Shown: one piece after another, positions 25,886 through 33,146 of the stretch | How positions within the stretch are numbered: position 1 is the first letter of the stretch | How the letters are laid out: each line of letters begins with the position of its first letter | Assembly: GCA_944363785.1 (NCBI GenBank) | Contig: CALVVF010000014.1 | Span: forward strand, 1 to 34,495 | Direction: 5' to 3' | Length of the DNA: 34,495 bases | Origin: an uncultured Bacilli bacterium | GTDB lineage: Bacteria > Bacillota_I > Bacilli_A > RF39 > UBA660 | Translations under genes and position numbers: made by a program | The notes under the pieces: generated by a model | Told to the model about the DNA's origin: nothing | Seen by the model: only the letters and a program-made list of their open reading frames with translations | Databases searched by the model: none

Positions 25886-25956
25886 CGTTTTTCCTCCTTC
25901 ATGTTGTTAGTAGCAGTCAACTACTCTTAATGACATATCGAGTGGTTATGTTCTAA

Positions 25957-28569
25957 TTATTTTGCTTCATACCAATCTACTCCCTTTTCAATATCTACTT
26001 TTAAAGGGGCATTTAATTGATAGGTATTTTCCATAATTCTTCTTACGATTTCTTCTACTTCTGCTAATTCATCGTTATAGACATTAAAGACAAGTTCATC
26101 GTGTACTTGAATTAACATTTTACTTTTTAGCTTTTTCGCATTAAATTCTTGATAAATTTCGATCATGGCCTTTTTCAAAATATCGGCACTACTTCCTTGA
26201 ATTGGGGTATTTAAAGCAATTCTTTCTCCTTGACTACGAACTAGGTAATTCTTACTCTTTAACTCTTCAATCGTTCGTTTTCTATTCATAATGGTCTTTA
26301 CATAGCCATCTTGATAAGCTTTTTGAATTACTTCGTTCATATACTGTTTAATCTCTGGATATGTATTTAAGTAACCGTCTATAAAATTTTTGGCACTAGC
26401 AATATCGATTCCTAAGTCTTCGGATAAACCAAAACTACTAATTCCATAGAGAATACCAAAATTTACTGCTTTAGCGGTACGCCTCATATCTTTTGTTACT
26501 TCTTCTAAAGATACACCGAAAATATCTGATGCGGTTTTGGCATGAATGTCTTGTTCTTCTTCAAAAGCACGAATTAAATTATCTACGTTGGCTAAAGAGG
26601 CAAAAATTCTAAGTTCAATTTGGGAATAATCACTCGATAAAATACAAGAATTTTCTTCTGGGATAAAAGCTTTACGAATTAGTCTTCCCTCTTCTGTTCG
26701 AATAGGAATATTTTGTAAATTCGGGCAGATCGAAGATAGTCTTCCTGTTCTTGTCAATGTTTGGGTAAAAATCGTATGAATCTTTCCATCATCTGCTACT
26801 TCAGCAAGTAAGCCCGTTATATAATTACTCTTTAATTTGGTTAACATACGATAATCTAAGATCTTATTGACTATTGGGTACTCGCCAACTAATTTATCTA
26901 AAATCTCTTTACTTGTCGAATAACTGTTGTCTTTTACTCTTTTTGGATAAGGAATAGAAAGTTTTTCAAATAAAATTACCCCTAATTGTTTAGGAGAAGA
27001 AATATTAAATACCTCGCCTGCCAAATCATAGATTTCTTGTTCTAGTACTTTGATTTTCGTATCTAACTCTTCACCCATCTGATTTAAAAAATCACAGTTT
27101 ACTCGAATACCGGTTAGTTCCATATCCATCAATACTTCCACTAATGGCATTTCGATATTTTGGAAAAGTGGAATATCCTTTTCGCTTTCTAATCTTTCCT
27201 CTAATTCTTTTTTGGTCTCATAGATAAAACGTGCTTTCTCGATTGTCTTTTTCGCAATGATTTCGATATCTGGTTCGACTTCTTTTCCTATTTTTCCATA
27301 TACTTCTTCATAAAAAGAAATATTATAGTTTTTATTATTCGCTAGATAAGCAATATCATCCTTAATATTATCATTTAATAAGTAAGCTGCAATCATCGTA
27401 TCAAAATCACAATTCTTGATATCTAAACCATTTTTTCTTAAAATATACCATACTTTTTTTAAATCATAAGTATATTTTTTTTGACTACTACATAAAAAGT
27501 CAGGGTTTTGTTTTATTACTTCAAAAGGAATATAAATACTAGTATCTGTATTATAGATCGCAATTCCTAATGGTTTATCTTTATGATAATTACTACCTAA
27601 TATTTCTAAATATAAAGCATAATCTTTATCTATTTTAATATCGGCTAAGTTAGTGACAATATTTACTTCTACTTCTTGTTTTTTATTTTCTTTTACGATT
27701 TCTTCAGGGATATTCATCTTCTTAATTAAAGAATAGAACTCTAATTCTTCTAGTAGTTCGACATACTTTAAAACATCTACTCCTGTATACTTTATTTTTT
27801 CTAAATCGGTATCGATAGGAACATCACAATAGATGGTTGCGATTTGTTTACTCATGAAAGCATTTTCTTTGTCGTTTAATAGTTTTTCTTTTGTTTTACC
27901 GGTAACCTCATCGATATGATCATATAAATTTTCAATTGTCTGGTATTTTGAAAGAAGAGAGATTGCGGTTTTTTCACCAATTCCTTTTACCCCAGGAATA
28001 TTATCACTACTATCTCCCATTAGGGCTTTAATATCGATCATATTGATTGGATCTACTTGGTAAGTTTCTCTAAATAGTTGTTTATCCATACGAATAAACC
28101 CAGTCTGTTTTAACAATTTAACATCGATCTCATTACTGATTAACTGTAATAAATCTTTGTCACTACTGATGATGGTAGCATCAAAACTAGGATCTTCTTC
28201 TACTTTTTTCGCAAAAGTTCCGATGATATCATCTGCTTCGTAATTATCGATTTCAAAATACTTCATGCCCATCGCATTACAGATTTCTTTTGCAACCGGA
28301 AACTGTTGTTTTAATTCTTCTGGAGTTTCATTTCTTCCTCCCTTATAATCCTGATATTGTTCATGACGAAAAGTCTTTCCTTTATCGAAAGCAATCATGA
28401 TATATTCAGGCTTTTCCTCAACCACAATCTTATTCATCATATTAATAAATCCATAGATCGCATTAGTAGGAAAATTCTTAGAATTTCTCATTATATTTCC
28501 TGTATAACTAGTCGCATAATAACTACGAAATAAAAGATTATTTCCATCAACTAAAATTACTTTTTTCAT
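25957..28569 (-). CDS. polA: DNA polymerase I
   Basis: Repair and Okazaki-fragment polymerase. The N-terminal 5' nuclease (residues 1 to about 290) has LVDGNNLLFRSYYA, YEADDIIGT, SSDKDLLQL and DSSDNIPGVKGIGEKTA. The middle exonuclease-like domain (about 300-470) has lost key acids: the first motif reads YALYLEI where E. coli has AFDTET, and the last motif lacks the YxxxD Asp, so proofreading is predicted absent, as in Bacillus-type Pol I. The polymerase domain has motif A DYSQIELR (D647), motif B RRTAKAVNFGILYG and motif C VHDE (D824). The length is 870 aa. The ATG follows AGGTG. A strong promoter lies at 28604-28632. polA and mutM form a repair pair. Confidence 0.97.
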   Translation of the reverse strand: MKKVILVDGNNLLFRSYYATSYTGNIMRNSKNFPTNAIYGFINMMNKIVVEEKPEYIMIAFDKGKTFRHEQYQDYKGGRNETPEELKQQFPVAKEICNAMGMKYFEIDNYEADDIIGTFAKKVEEDPSFDATIISSDKDLLQLISNEIDVKLLKQTGFIRMDKQLFRETYQVDPINMIDIKALMGDSSDNIPGVKGIGEKTAISLLSKYQTIENLYDHIDEVTGKTKEKLLNDKENAFMSKQIATIYCDVPIDTDLEKIKYTGVDVLKYVELLEELEFYSLIKKMNIPEEIVKENKKQEVEVNIVTNLADIKIDKDYALYLEILGSNYHKDKPLGIAIYNTDTSIYIPFEVIKQNPDFLCSSQKKYTYDLKKVWYILRKNGLDIKNCDFDTMIAAYLLNDNIKDDIAYLANNKNYNISFYEEVYGKIGKEVEPDIEIIAKKTIEKARFIYETKKELEERLESEKDIPLFQNIEMPLVEVLMDMELTGIRVNCDFLNQMGEELDTKIKVLEQEIYDLAGEVFNISSPKQLGVILFEKLSIPYPKRVKDNSYSTSKEILDKLVGEYPIVNKILDYRMLTKLKSNYITGLLAEVADDGKIHTIFTQTLTRTGRLSSICPNLQNIPIRTEEGRLIRKAFIPEENSCILSSDYSQIELRIFASLANVDNLIRAFEEEQDIHAKTASDIFGVSLEEVTKDMRRTAKAVNFGILYGISSFGLSEDLGIDIASAKNFIDGYLNTYPEIKQYMNEVIQKAYQDGYVKTIMNRKRTIEELKSKNYLVRSQGERIALNTPIQGSSADILKKAMIEIYQEFNAKKLKSKMLIQVHDELVFNVYNDELAEVEEIVRRIMENTYQLNAPLKVDIEKGVDWYEAK

Positions 28570-28603
28570 ATTTTCACCTGCTCTATATTTTTTGGTTTGT
28601 TTT

Positions 28604-28632
28604 ATTATAACACGAATTATTTTGAATGTGAA
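28604..28632 (-). promoter_or_regulatory. Promoter of polA-mutM
   Basis: On the minus strand TTCACA (28627-28632), a 17-base spacer and TATAAT (28604-28609) with an extended TGT before it. No LexA-box-like GAAC-N4-GTTC was seen here. Confidence 0.75.
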
Positions 28633-28668
28633 CGACTACGCTATAAGAGAACAAGGAAAATAACTAGT

Positions 28669-29619
28669 TTAAAAGAATAAGTAGGTATAATAAGCGATAA
28701 AGACAATGAGCATCACTAGACCCTCTTTTTTGGTAATTTCTTTTTCACTTCTTGCGAATAAATATAATAAGAAGGAAGATAATAAGACAGCCATAATATC
28801 GATGAAATGAAAATCAACTAATGTTAAATCCCCATAAATTAAGATTGGTAAACCCAGTACAATACAAATATTAAAGATATTGGTCCCAATAATATTACCG
28901 ATAGCTAGATCAAATTCTTGTCTTTTGGTAGAACTGATCGTCATGACCATTTCTGGTAAAGATGTGCCAATAACAATCGCAATCATCGTAATTATTTTAG
29001 GACTAATCTGCATTCTAGTCGCAAGAGATAAAGCATTATCGACAATGAGATCACTACTGTAGACGATGACTACTGTCGAAATAACAAATAGAATAAGGGC
29101 TACCGGAAGGGAATATTTTTTCTTAATGGTACCGGGATCTTTTTGTTTGTTTTTTAATAAGTAGATCAGATAACCGACAAAAATACCGAAAGATAAGACT
29201 AAAATTGCGCCGTCTAAACGGGAAAAAGAAGTTGGTGTTGCGGGATTAAATAGTCTATCCATTAATAGAATAAAGAATATTGCGGTAATCAAAAAGAGAA
29301 TGGGAAGTTCTTTTTTTACGGTCATGTCTTTTACTTTAATTGGACGAATAAGTGCCGAAACACCGATAATTAGTAGGATATTTACTACGCAACTACCGAT
29401 TACATTAGCTAGAGCCATACTCCCATTATTGGTGGAGACACTATTAAAAGAAATCGCTACTTCTGGAGCACAAGTACCAAAAGAAACGATCGTTAGAGCA
29501 ATCAACATCTTAGGAACTTTGCATAATAAAGCAATCGATGAAGCACAGTCGATTAAGACATCACTTGCTTTTACAATCAAAATAAATCCTAATAATAATA
29601 GTACAATTTCTAATATCAT
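28669..29619 (-). CDS. Ca2+/Na+ antiporter family (CaCA) membrane protein
   Basis: Cation exchanger of the CaCA superfamily (YrbG-like), predicted to exchange Ca2+ for Na+ or H+ across the membrane. The two inverted alpha repeats are clear: alpha-1 IVSFGTCAPEVAISFNS with ANVIGSCVVNILLIIG, and alpha-2 AIVIGTSLPEMVMTISS with GNIIGTNIFNICIVLG. Each carries the conserved Glu of the (A/S)PE and LPE motifs. About ten membrane helices are predicted, and the 316 aa length is normal. GAGGT lies 8 bases before the ATG. It is divergent from lexA. The ion preference is not shown by the sequence. Confidence 0.92.
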   Translation of the reverse strand: MILEIVLLLLGFILIVKASDVLIDCASSIALLCKVPKMLIALTIVSFGTCAPEVAISFNSVSTNNGSMALANVIGSCVVNILLIIGVSALIRPIKVKDMTVKKELPILFLITAIFFILLMDRLFNPATPTSFSRLDGAILVLSFGIFVGYLIYLLKNKQKDPGTIKKKYSLPVALILFVISTVVIVYSSDLIVDNALSLATRMQISPKIITMIAIVIGTSLPEMVMTISSTKRQEFDLAIGNIIGTNIFNICIVLGLPILIYGDLTLVDFHFIDIMAVLLSSFLLYLFARSEKEITKKEGLVMLIVFIAYYTYLFF

Positions 29620-29809
29620 ATTTTTCTACCTCTATTATGACTATATTTTATGTGAACTATTCTCTTCTTTTAGGATTGGTTATTTTCTTTTTTTCTATAC
29701 AACGATAAAAAATATTAGCTCTTTTTTCTTAAAATATAGTATAGTACTCGTGTCTATTCTTAGTTATATTTTACTATAAATAAAGTTGATTTGTCTACTC
29801 TTTAACAGT
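29620..29809. other. AT-rich divergent intergenic region
   Basis: This region lies between the exchanger gene and the lexA promoter. I see no ORF, RNA gene or clear repeat in it. A CATAAT on the minus strand near 29630-29640 could belong to the exchanger promoter, but no good -35 was found. Confidence 0.4.
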
Positions 29810-29823
29810 TGAACGTTTGTTTG
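29810..29823. promoter_or_regulatory. LexA box at the lexA promoter
   Basis: TGAACGTTTGTTTG matches the Gram-positive LexA site CGAACRNRYGTTYG at 12 of 14 positions (GAAC-N4-GTTT core). It overlaps the first bases of the -35 hexamer, so LexA would repress its own gene. Confidence 0.7.
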
Positions 29824-29849
29824 ACAAATAATATTGTGTATGTTACTAT
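29821..29849 (+). promoter_or_regulatory. Promoter of lexA
   Basis: TTGACA (29821-29826), a 17-base spacer and TACTAT (29844-29849), about 20 bases before the lexA ATG. Confidence 0.8.
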
Positions 29850-29869
29850 ATAGTTACAAGGAGGTTATA

Positions 29870-30487
29870 ATGGAAAATCTTACAGAAAAACAAATGATGG
29901 TTTTAGATGTCTTAAAGAAAGCAACGGCAGAAAAAGGTTACCCACCTACAGTCAGAGAAATTGGGAAAATGGTTAATCTTTCTTCGCCAGCTACTGTTCA
30001 ATTTCATTTACGAAAACTAGAAGAAAAAGGGTATATCAAGAAAGATAGTGCCAAAAACAGAACGATTGAGATTTTGGTTCCTAATGAATATTTGGATAAA
30101 CAAGAAAAAGCGGTCGATGTTCCTTTACTTGGAAAAGTAACGGCAGGTAACCCAATAGAAGCGATCGAAGTTCCTGATGAATTCTTTTGTCTTCCTACTA
30201 GTCTACTTCCTAATAAGAAGAAGGTATTTGCTTTAAAAGTAAGTGGGGAATCTATGATTAATGTTGGTATCTATGACGGAGATATTATTATTGTAGAAAG
30301 ATGTGAAACGGCTAGTAATGGTGATACAGTAGTAGCAATGACCGAAGATAACGAGGTTACAGTAAAAACATTCTATAAAGAAAATGGGTATTTTCGCTTA
30401 CAACCAGAGAATGATTTTATGGCCCCTATTATTCTTCCGCAAGTTACTATATTAGGAAAAGTAGTTGGACTTTATCGAAAATTATAA
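29870..30487 (+). CDS. lexA: SOS repressor LexA
   Basis: Transcriptional repressor of the SOS response; it cleaves itself when RecA filaments form. The N-terminal winged helix (residues 1-65) has GYPPTVREIGKMVNLSSPATV. The cleavage site is A92-G93 (VTAGNP), and the protease dyad is S128 (SGESM) and K166 (VTVKTFY). The length of 205 aa equals B. subtilis LexA. ATG at 29870 was chosen because AAGGAGG lies 5 bases upstream; a longer frame from 29834 would start inside the promoter. A LexA box overlaps its promoter, and a bidirectional terminator follows. The SOS regulon would include DNA-repair genes, but no other box was noticed in this window. Confidence 0.97.
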   Translation: MENLTEKQMMVLDVLKKATAEKGYPPTVREIGKMVNLSSPATVQFHLRKLEEKGYIKKDSAKNRTIEILVPNEYLDKQEKAVDVPLLGKVTAGNPIEAIEVPDEFFCLPTSLLPNKKKVFALKVSGESMINVGIYDGDIIIVERCETASNGDTVVAMTEDNEVTVKTFYKENGYFRLQPENDFMAPIILPQVTILGKVVGLYRKL

Positions 30488-30511
30488 AAACCTCAGAAAT
30501 TGAGGTTTTTT
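30486..30511. terminator. Bidirectional terminator between lexA and the sortase gene
   Basis: AAAACCTCA-GAAAT-TGAGGTTTT with T6 on the plus strand and a matching T-run on the minus strand. Confidence 0.85.
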
Positions 30512-30512
30512 A

Positions 30513-31229
30513 TTATGAAACCGGATATTCTTTTATCTTTTTCGCAACCAGGAGCAAATAAGAATCTTGTGGTTGATAATAACAAGTCTGTAAAATTAGT
30601 AATTGATCCTCATCGTTAAGGGTAACATTTGTTTCGTATAGTCTATTTTTTTGTAACCATGCCAAATGTTGATGCCATGTTTCGGCATTAAAAGTTAAAT
30701 CCATATGACGAAAATCGCTAGTTACGATCAAGATACCGGCAATTTGATAAAGATTTAGTTTTTCTTGTGTTTGCCAAAGTAAAGATGGATGCTCATGATA
30801 AAAAGATAAATCAAGATAGTTTTCTAAAAAATGAAAATCGGTCGTTATACTTTGGGAATTATGACCATAGATCAATAACTTTTGATCATCAAGTTCATTT
30901 CGATAATCTAAAAACGGATTGCCTAAATTATTTACTTTTTTTTCTAGATTATGATTCAAGTAAAATTCATTATTTATTGATTGAGTCACTAATACTTGAA
31001 AACTAGTATTCGGTATCGCTAGATGACCAACAATTTCTTGGTTTTGATATAATGTGCGGTAATCCCCGATCGTTTTCATGGCGATGTCTCGGTAATTAGT
31101 ATTTTCTTTGGTATTTTCTACTTGGTTTATGGTTGGATCTGGTTCTTTACAAAGTAGATAGGTTTTAATATTTAACGAAATAATAATGGCGATTAGTAAA
31201 ATTATTAATGGAATATTTTTATTTTTCAT
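30513..31229 (-). CDS. Class B-like sortase with Tyr at the catalytic Arg position
   Basis: Sortase-fold transpeptidase; class B sortases attach surface proteins to the cell wall. It has a short N-terminal membrane anchor (residues 6-24), then IVGHLAIPNTSFQVLVTQ, the His motif YGHN (H123), FYHEHPSL, LYQIAGIL, and the nucleophile motif LILQTCYY (C216). In class B enzymes an essential Arg follows about 8-10 residues after the Cys, before the last strand (for example GRMVIVGK in Staphylococcus). Here the aligned stretch is SYLLLVAKK, so Tyr224 takes its place. The fold is convincing but activity is doubtful or altered. The length of 238 aa is normal. The ATG follows AGGGAG. It is a single gene between two terminators, and no pilin or substrate with an obvious sorting motif is next to it. 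Confidence 0.85.
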   Translation of the reverse strand: MKNKNIPLIILLIAIIISLNIKTYLLCKEPDPTINQVENTKENTNYRDIAMKTIGDYRTLYQNQEIVGHLAIPNTSFQVLVTQSINNEFYLNHNLEKKVNNLGNPFLDYRNELDDQKLLIYGHNSQSITTDFHFLENYLDLSFYHEHPSLLWQTQEKLNLYQIAGILIVTSDFRHMDLTFNAETWHQHLAWLQKNRLYETNVTLNDEDQLLILQTCYYQPQDSYLLLVAKKIKEYPVS

Positions 31230-31278
31230 GTTTTCTCCCTTTTTTAGCGATAGAATTACCCTACTTTTTTTATGAATT

Positions 31279-31325
31279 AAAAAAAGATTAGAATAACTAA
31301 TTCATAGTTTATCCTAATCTTTTTT
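31279..31325 (-). terminator. Terminator of tcdA
   Basis: On the minus strand AAAAAGATTAG pairs with CTAATCTTTTT, with a second AT-rich inner stem and a T7 tail. The tcdA stop codon lies in the first arm. Confidence 0.8.
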
Positions 31326-31994
31326 GATTATTTGTCGAATAATGCAGCTTGCGATTAATAATCCTGCACTACTGGGTACAAAGCTGGTAGAAGCAATCGT
31401 CGGTTTATCCGTTTTGATTGGTGGTTCTTTACTAGAGACTGCCATTATTTTCTGGGTGATATTTTCTTCCCGAAGAAATTTTCGCAATATCTTCGCTATC
31501 GGATCATAGCTTGTCTTACGAATGTCGGTAATTTCTAACTGCGCAGGATCCATTTTATTTCCTGTTCCCATACAAGATATCAAAGGGATATTCTGACTGA
31601 TACTTTTTTTAATCAGTGCTTTTTTGGTAGAAATGGTATCGCAAGTATCGACGATATAGTCCAATTTATATTGGTCTAAGTTATCTATATTTTCTTCTGT
31701 TAGAAAGGTATCGATAGGAATTACTTCACACGCACAATTGATGTCTTTTATTCGTTGATACCAAGCCTCTACTTTTTTCATTCCTAAAGTAGAATCAAGG
31801 GCAATTAATTGACGATTTTTATTCGTTATATCCACTACATCATGATCGATTATGACCAAAGTTCCTACTCCACTACGCGCTAAAGCTTCTAGGGCATAGC
31901 CACCTACTCCCCCAACACCAACTACGGCAATTCGTTTGTTCTTAATCTTTTCGACATTTTCAGTGCCGATTAACTGTTCTAATCTTTCTAACAT
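31314..31994 (-). CDS. tcdA: tRNA threonylcarbamoyladenosine dehydratase TcdA
   Basis: E1-like (ThiF/MoeB fold) enzyme that uses ATP to cyclise t6A37 of tRNA to ct6A. The nucleotide loop GVGGVGG is at residues 26-32, followed by IIDHDVVDITNKNRQ (E1 Asp and Arg region) and CDTISTKKALI. The typical C-terminal SFVPSSAGLLIASCIIRQII motif ends it. The length from the chosen start is 226 aa. I chose ATG at 31994 because GGAG lies 8-9 bases upstream and the protein start MLERLEQLIG is typical; the longer frame to 32072 would run back into the 6S RNA gene and encodes no domain. It lies downstream of the 6S RNA, the same neighbourhood as in B. subtilis (yrvM beside bsrA). Confidence 0.94.
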   Translation of the reverse strand: MLERLEQLIGTENVEKIKNKRIAVVGVGGVGGYALEALARSGVGTLVIIDHDVVDITNKNRQLIALDSTLGMKKVEAWYQRIKDINCACEVIPIDTFLTEENIDNLDQYKLDYIVDTCDTISTKKALIKKSISQNIPLISCMGTGNKMDPAQLEITDIRKTSYDPIAKILRKFLREENITQKIMAVSSKEPPIKTDKPTIASTSFVPSSAGLLIASCIIRQIIKKD

Positions 31995-32010
31995 TTTCTT
32001 CACTCCAAAC

Positions 32011-32191
32011 AAAAAGTCCAGAAGAACGGTTGTCAGGCGATAAAACCTGCATTTCCACAGGTGGGTGTCCATACATAGTTCTTAGGATCCCCAAAAAGAT
32101 TTGGGTATTCAACACAAACTATAGATCCGAACTCCCTTATCGTCACTTTAGTCGGTTTTATATGTTGACAAGTATCGTTTCCTCTAGACAC
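32011..32191 (-). ncRNA. ssrS: 6S RNA (SsrS)
   Basis: About 181 nt on the minus strand with 6S architecture. Closing stem: GTCTAGA with TCTGGAC (one U-G pair), continued by GAAACG with CGTTC. Next stem: TTGTCA with TGACAA. Then come a large central bubble with a small hairpin on the 3' side (ACCTG/CAGGT) and an apical arm with ATAGTT/AACTAT and a terminal CCCAAA-TCTT-TTTGGG hairpin. A TATAAT lies 6-7 bases upstream, and a T5 run ends it. It sits directly upstream of tcdA, as bsrA does beside yrvM/tcdA in B. subtilis. 6S RNA traps sigma-A RNA polymerase in stationary phase. The ends are estimated. Confidence 0.78.
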
Positions 32192-32195
32192 TTCT

Positions 32196-32201
32196 ATTAT
32201 A
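32196..32201 (-). promoter_or_regulatory. -10 element of the 6S RNA gene
   Basis: TATAAT on the minus strand, with a transcription start expected near 32191-32189. The -35 region is poor. Confidence 0.6.
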
Positions 32202-32325
32202 TCATAGTTTCTCCTATTTTATACTATTTTTACAAAACTTTACAAAATATCTGCTAGCTTGTTCACTACTTTGTTTTCAATAAACTGTTTATCGATTTGT
32301 GCATACAATATAACAGGTGAAAAAT

Positions 32326-33096
32326 ATGAATTATCACTATGATTTTGGTACACTCTATTATGAAAAATATGGTCAAGGTAAAAAAAATATTGTCATTCTC
32401 CCCGGTTGGGGAGATATTAGGAAATCTTGGAATTATATTATTAACTTCTTAAAAGATTATTTTACTGTCTATATTGTCGATTATCCTGGTTTTGGTAATA
32501 GTAATTTTCCAGAATGTGACTTAACCATCTATGACTATTCTGATATTATCTATCATTTTATTCAAGATTTAGATATTAAAGATCCTATTTTAATTGGACA
32601 TTCATTCGGAGGCAGGATCATCATTACCCTAACTGGTTATTATCATTATCCATTTCATGATATTGTATTGATGAATAGTGCTGGAATCAAACCTCGTAAA
32701 ACACTGCGTTCTATCTTAAAAAATAAAACGTACAAGATATTAAAAAAAGGTTGTAGTCTGCTTCCTAAAAAATGGCGAAAGAAATACTCAGATAAGATAT
32801 TTTCCTGGTTTGCCTCAACTGATTATCGTAATTTAAATGATAAAATGCGTCCAACTTTTAGAAATGTAATCCAAGAAGATTTACGGTATTATCTAGGGAA
32901 GATCAAAGCCAACACCCTATTATTATGGGGAAATTTGGATACTTCTACTCCGATTGGGGACGCTACGATTATGCATCAGAAAATACCGGGTTCTGAACTG
33001 ATCATATTAGATAAAGTAGGTCATTTTCCTTATTTGGAACGTCCTAATTTAGTCTGTTCTATCTTGTATGAACAATTTAAAGATTTTATTAGCTAA
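32326..33096 (+). CDS. Alpha/beta hydrolase
   Basis: Serine hydrolase of the alpha/beta-hydrolase fold. The oxyanion region is ILPGWGD, strand 4 is YIVDYPGFGNS, and the nucleophile elbow GHSFGG carries S93. The catalytic Asp is D205 (WGNLDTSTP) and His is H233 (VGHFPYLERP), giving a full triad. The 256 aa length fits a small cytoplasmic esterase or hydrolase. A lid-like basic insert of helices lies at 123-180. ATG at 32326 follows AGGTG; the in-frame GTG at 32317 is part of the ribosome-binding site. It is alone between the divergent 6S RNA and a convergent terminator. The substrate cannot be assigned. Confidence 0.88.
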   Translation: MNYHYDFGTLYYEKYGQGKKNIVILPGWGDIRKSWNYIINFLKDYFTVYIVDYPGFGNSNFPECDLTIYDYSDIIYHFIQDLDIKDPILIGHSFGGRIIITLTGYYHYPFHDIVLMNSAGIKPRKTLRSILKNKTYKILKKGCSLLPKKWRKKYSDKIFSWFASTDYRNLNDKMRPTFRNVIQEDLRYYLGKIKANTLLLWGNLDTSTPIGDATIMHQKIPGSELIILDKVGHFPYLERPNLVCSILYEQFKDFIS

Positions 33097-33146
33097 AAAA
33101 AAGATTCATCTAAGAACCACATTTAAGGTTCGAGGTGAATCTTTTA
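33095..33146. terminator. Bidirectional terminator between the hydrolase and the Lys/Glu-rich gene
   Basis: AAAAGATTCATCT pairs with AGGTGAATCTTTT (one wobble), with an inner AACC/GGTT stem and T-rich runs on both strands. The leftward gene's stop codon lies at its end. Confidence 0.8.

Noticed and set aside
29300..29779. 159-aa rightward ORF opposite the exchanger gene
   Set aside because: It lies antisense to conserved alpha-repeat coding sequence, and its composition reflects that shadow; no promoter or ribosome-binding site.
31995..32072. 26-residue N-terminal extension of TcdA
   Set aside because: It overlaps the 6S RNA 3' part, has no family match, and the ATG at 31994 has a proper ribosome-binding site.
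33125..33145. GGTTCGA resembling a tRNA T-arm
   Set aside because: No acceptor stem, anticodon arm or CCA-like end surrounds it; it is the loop side of the bidirectional terminator at 33095-33146.
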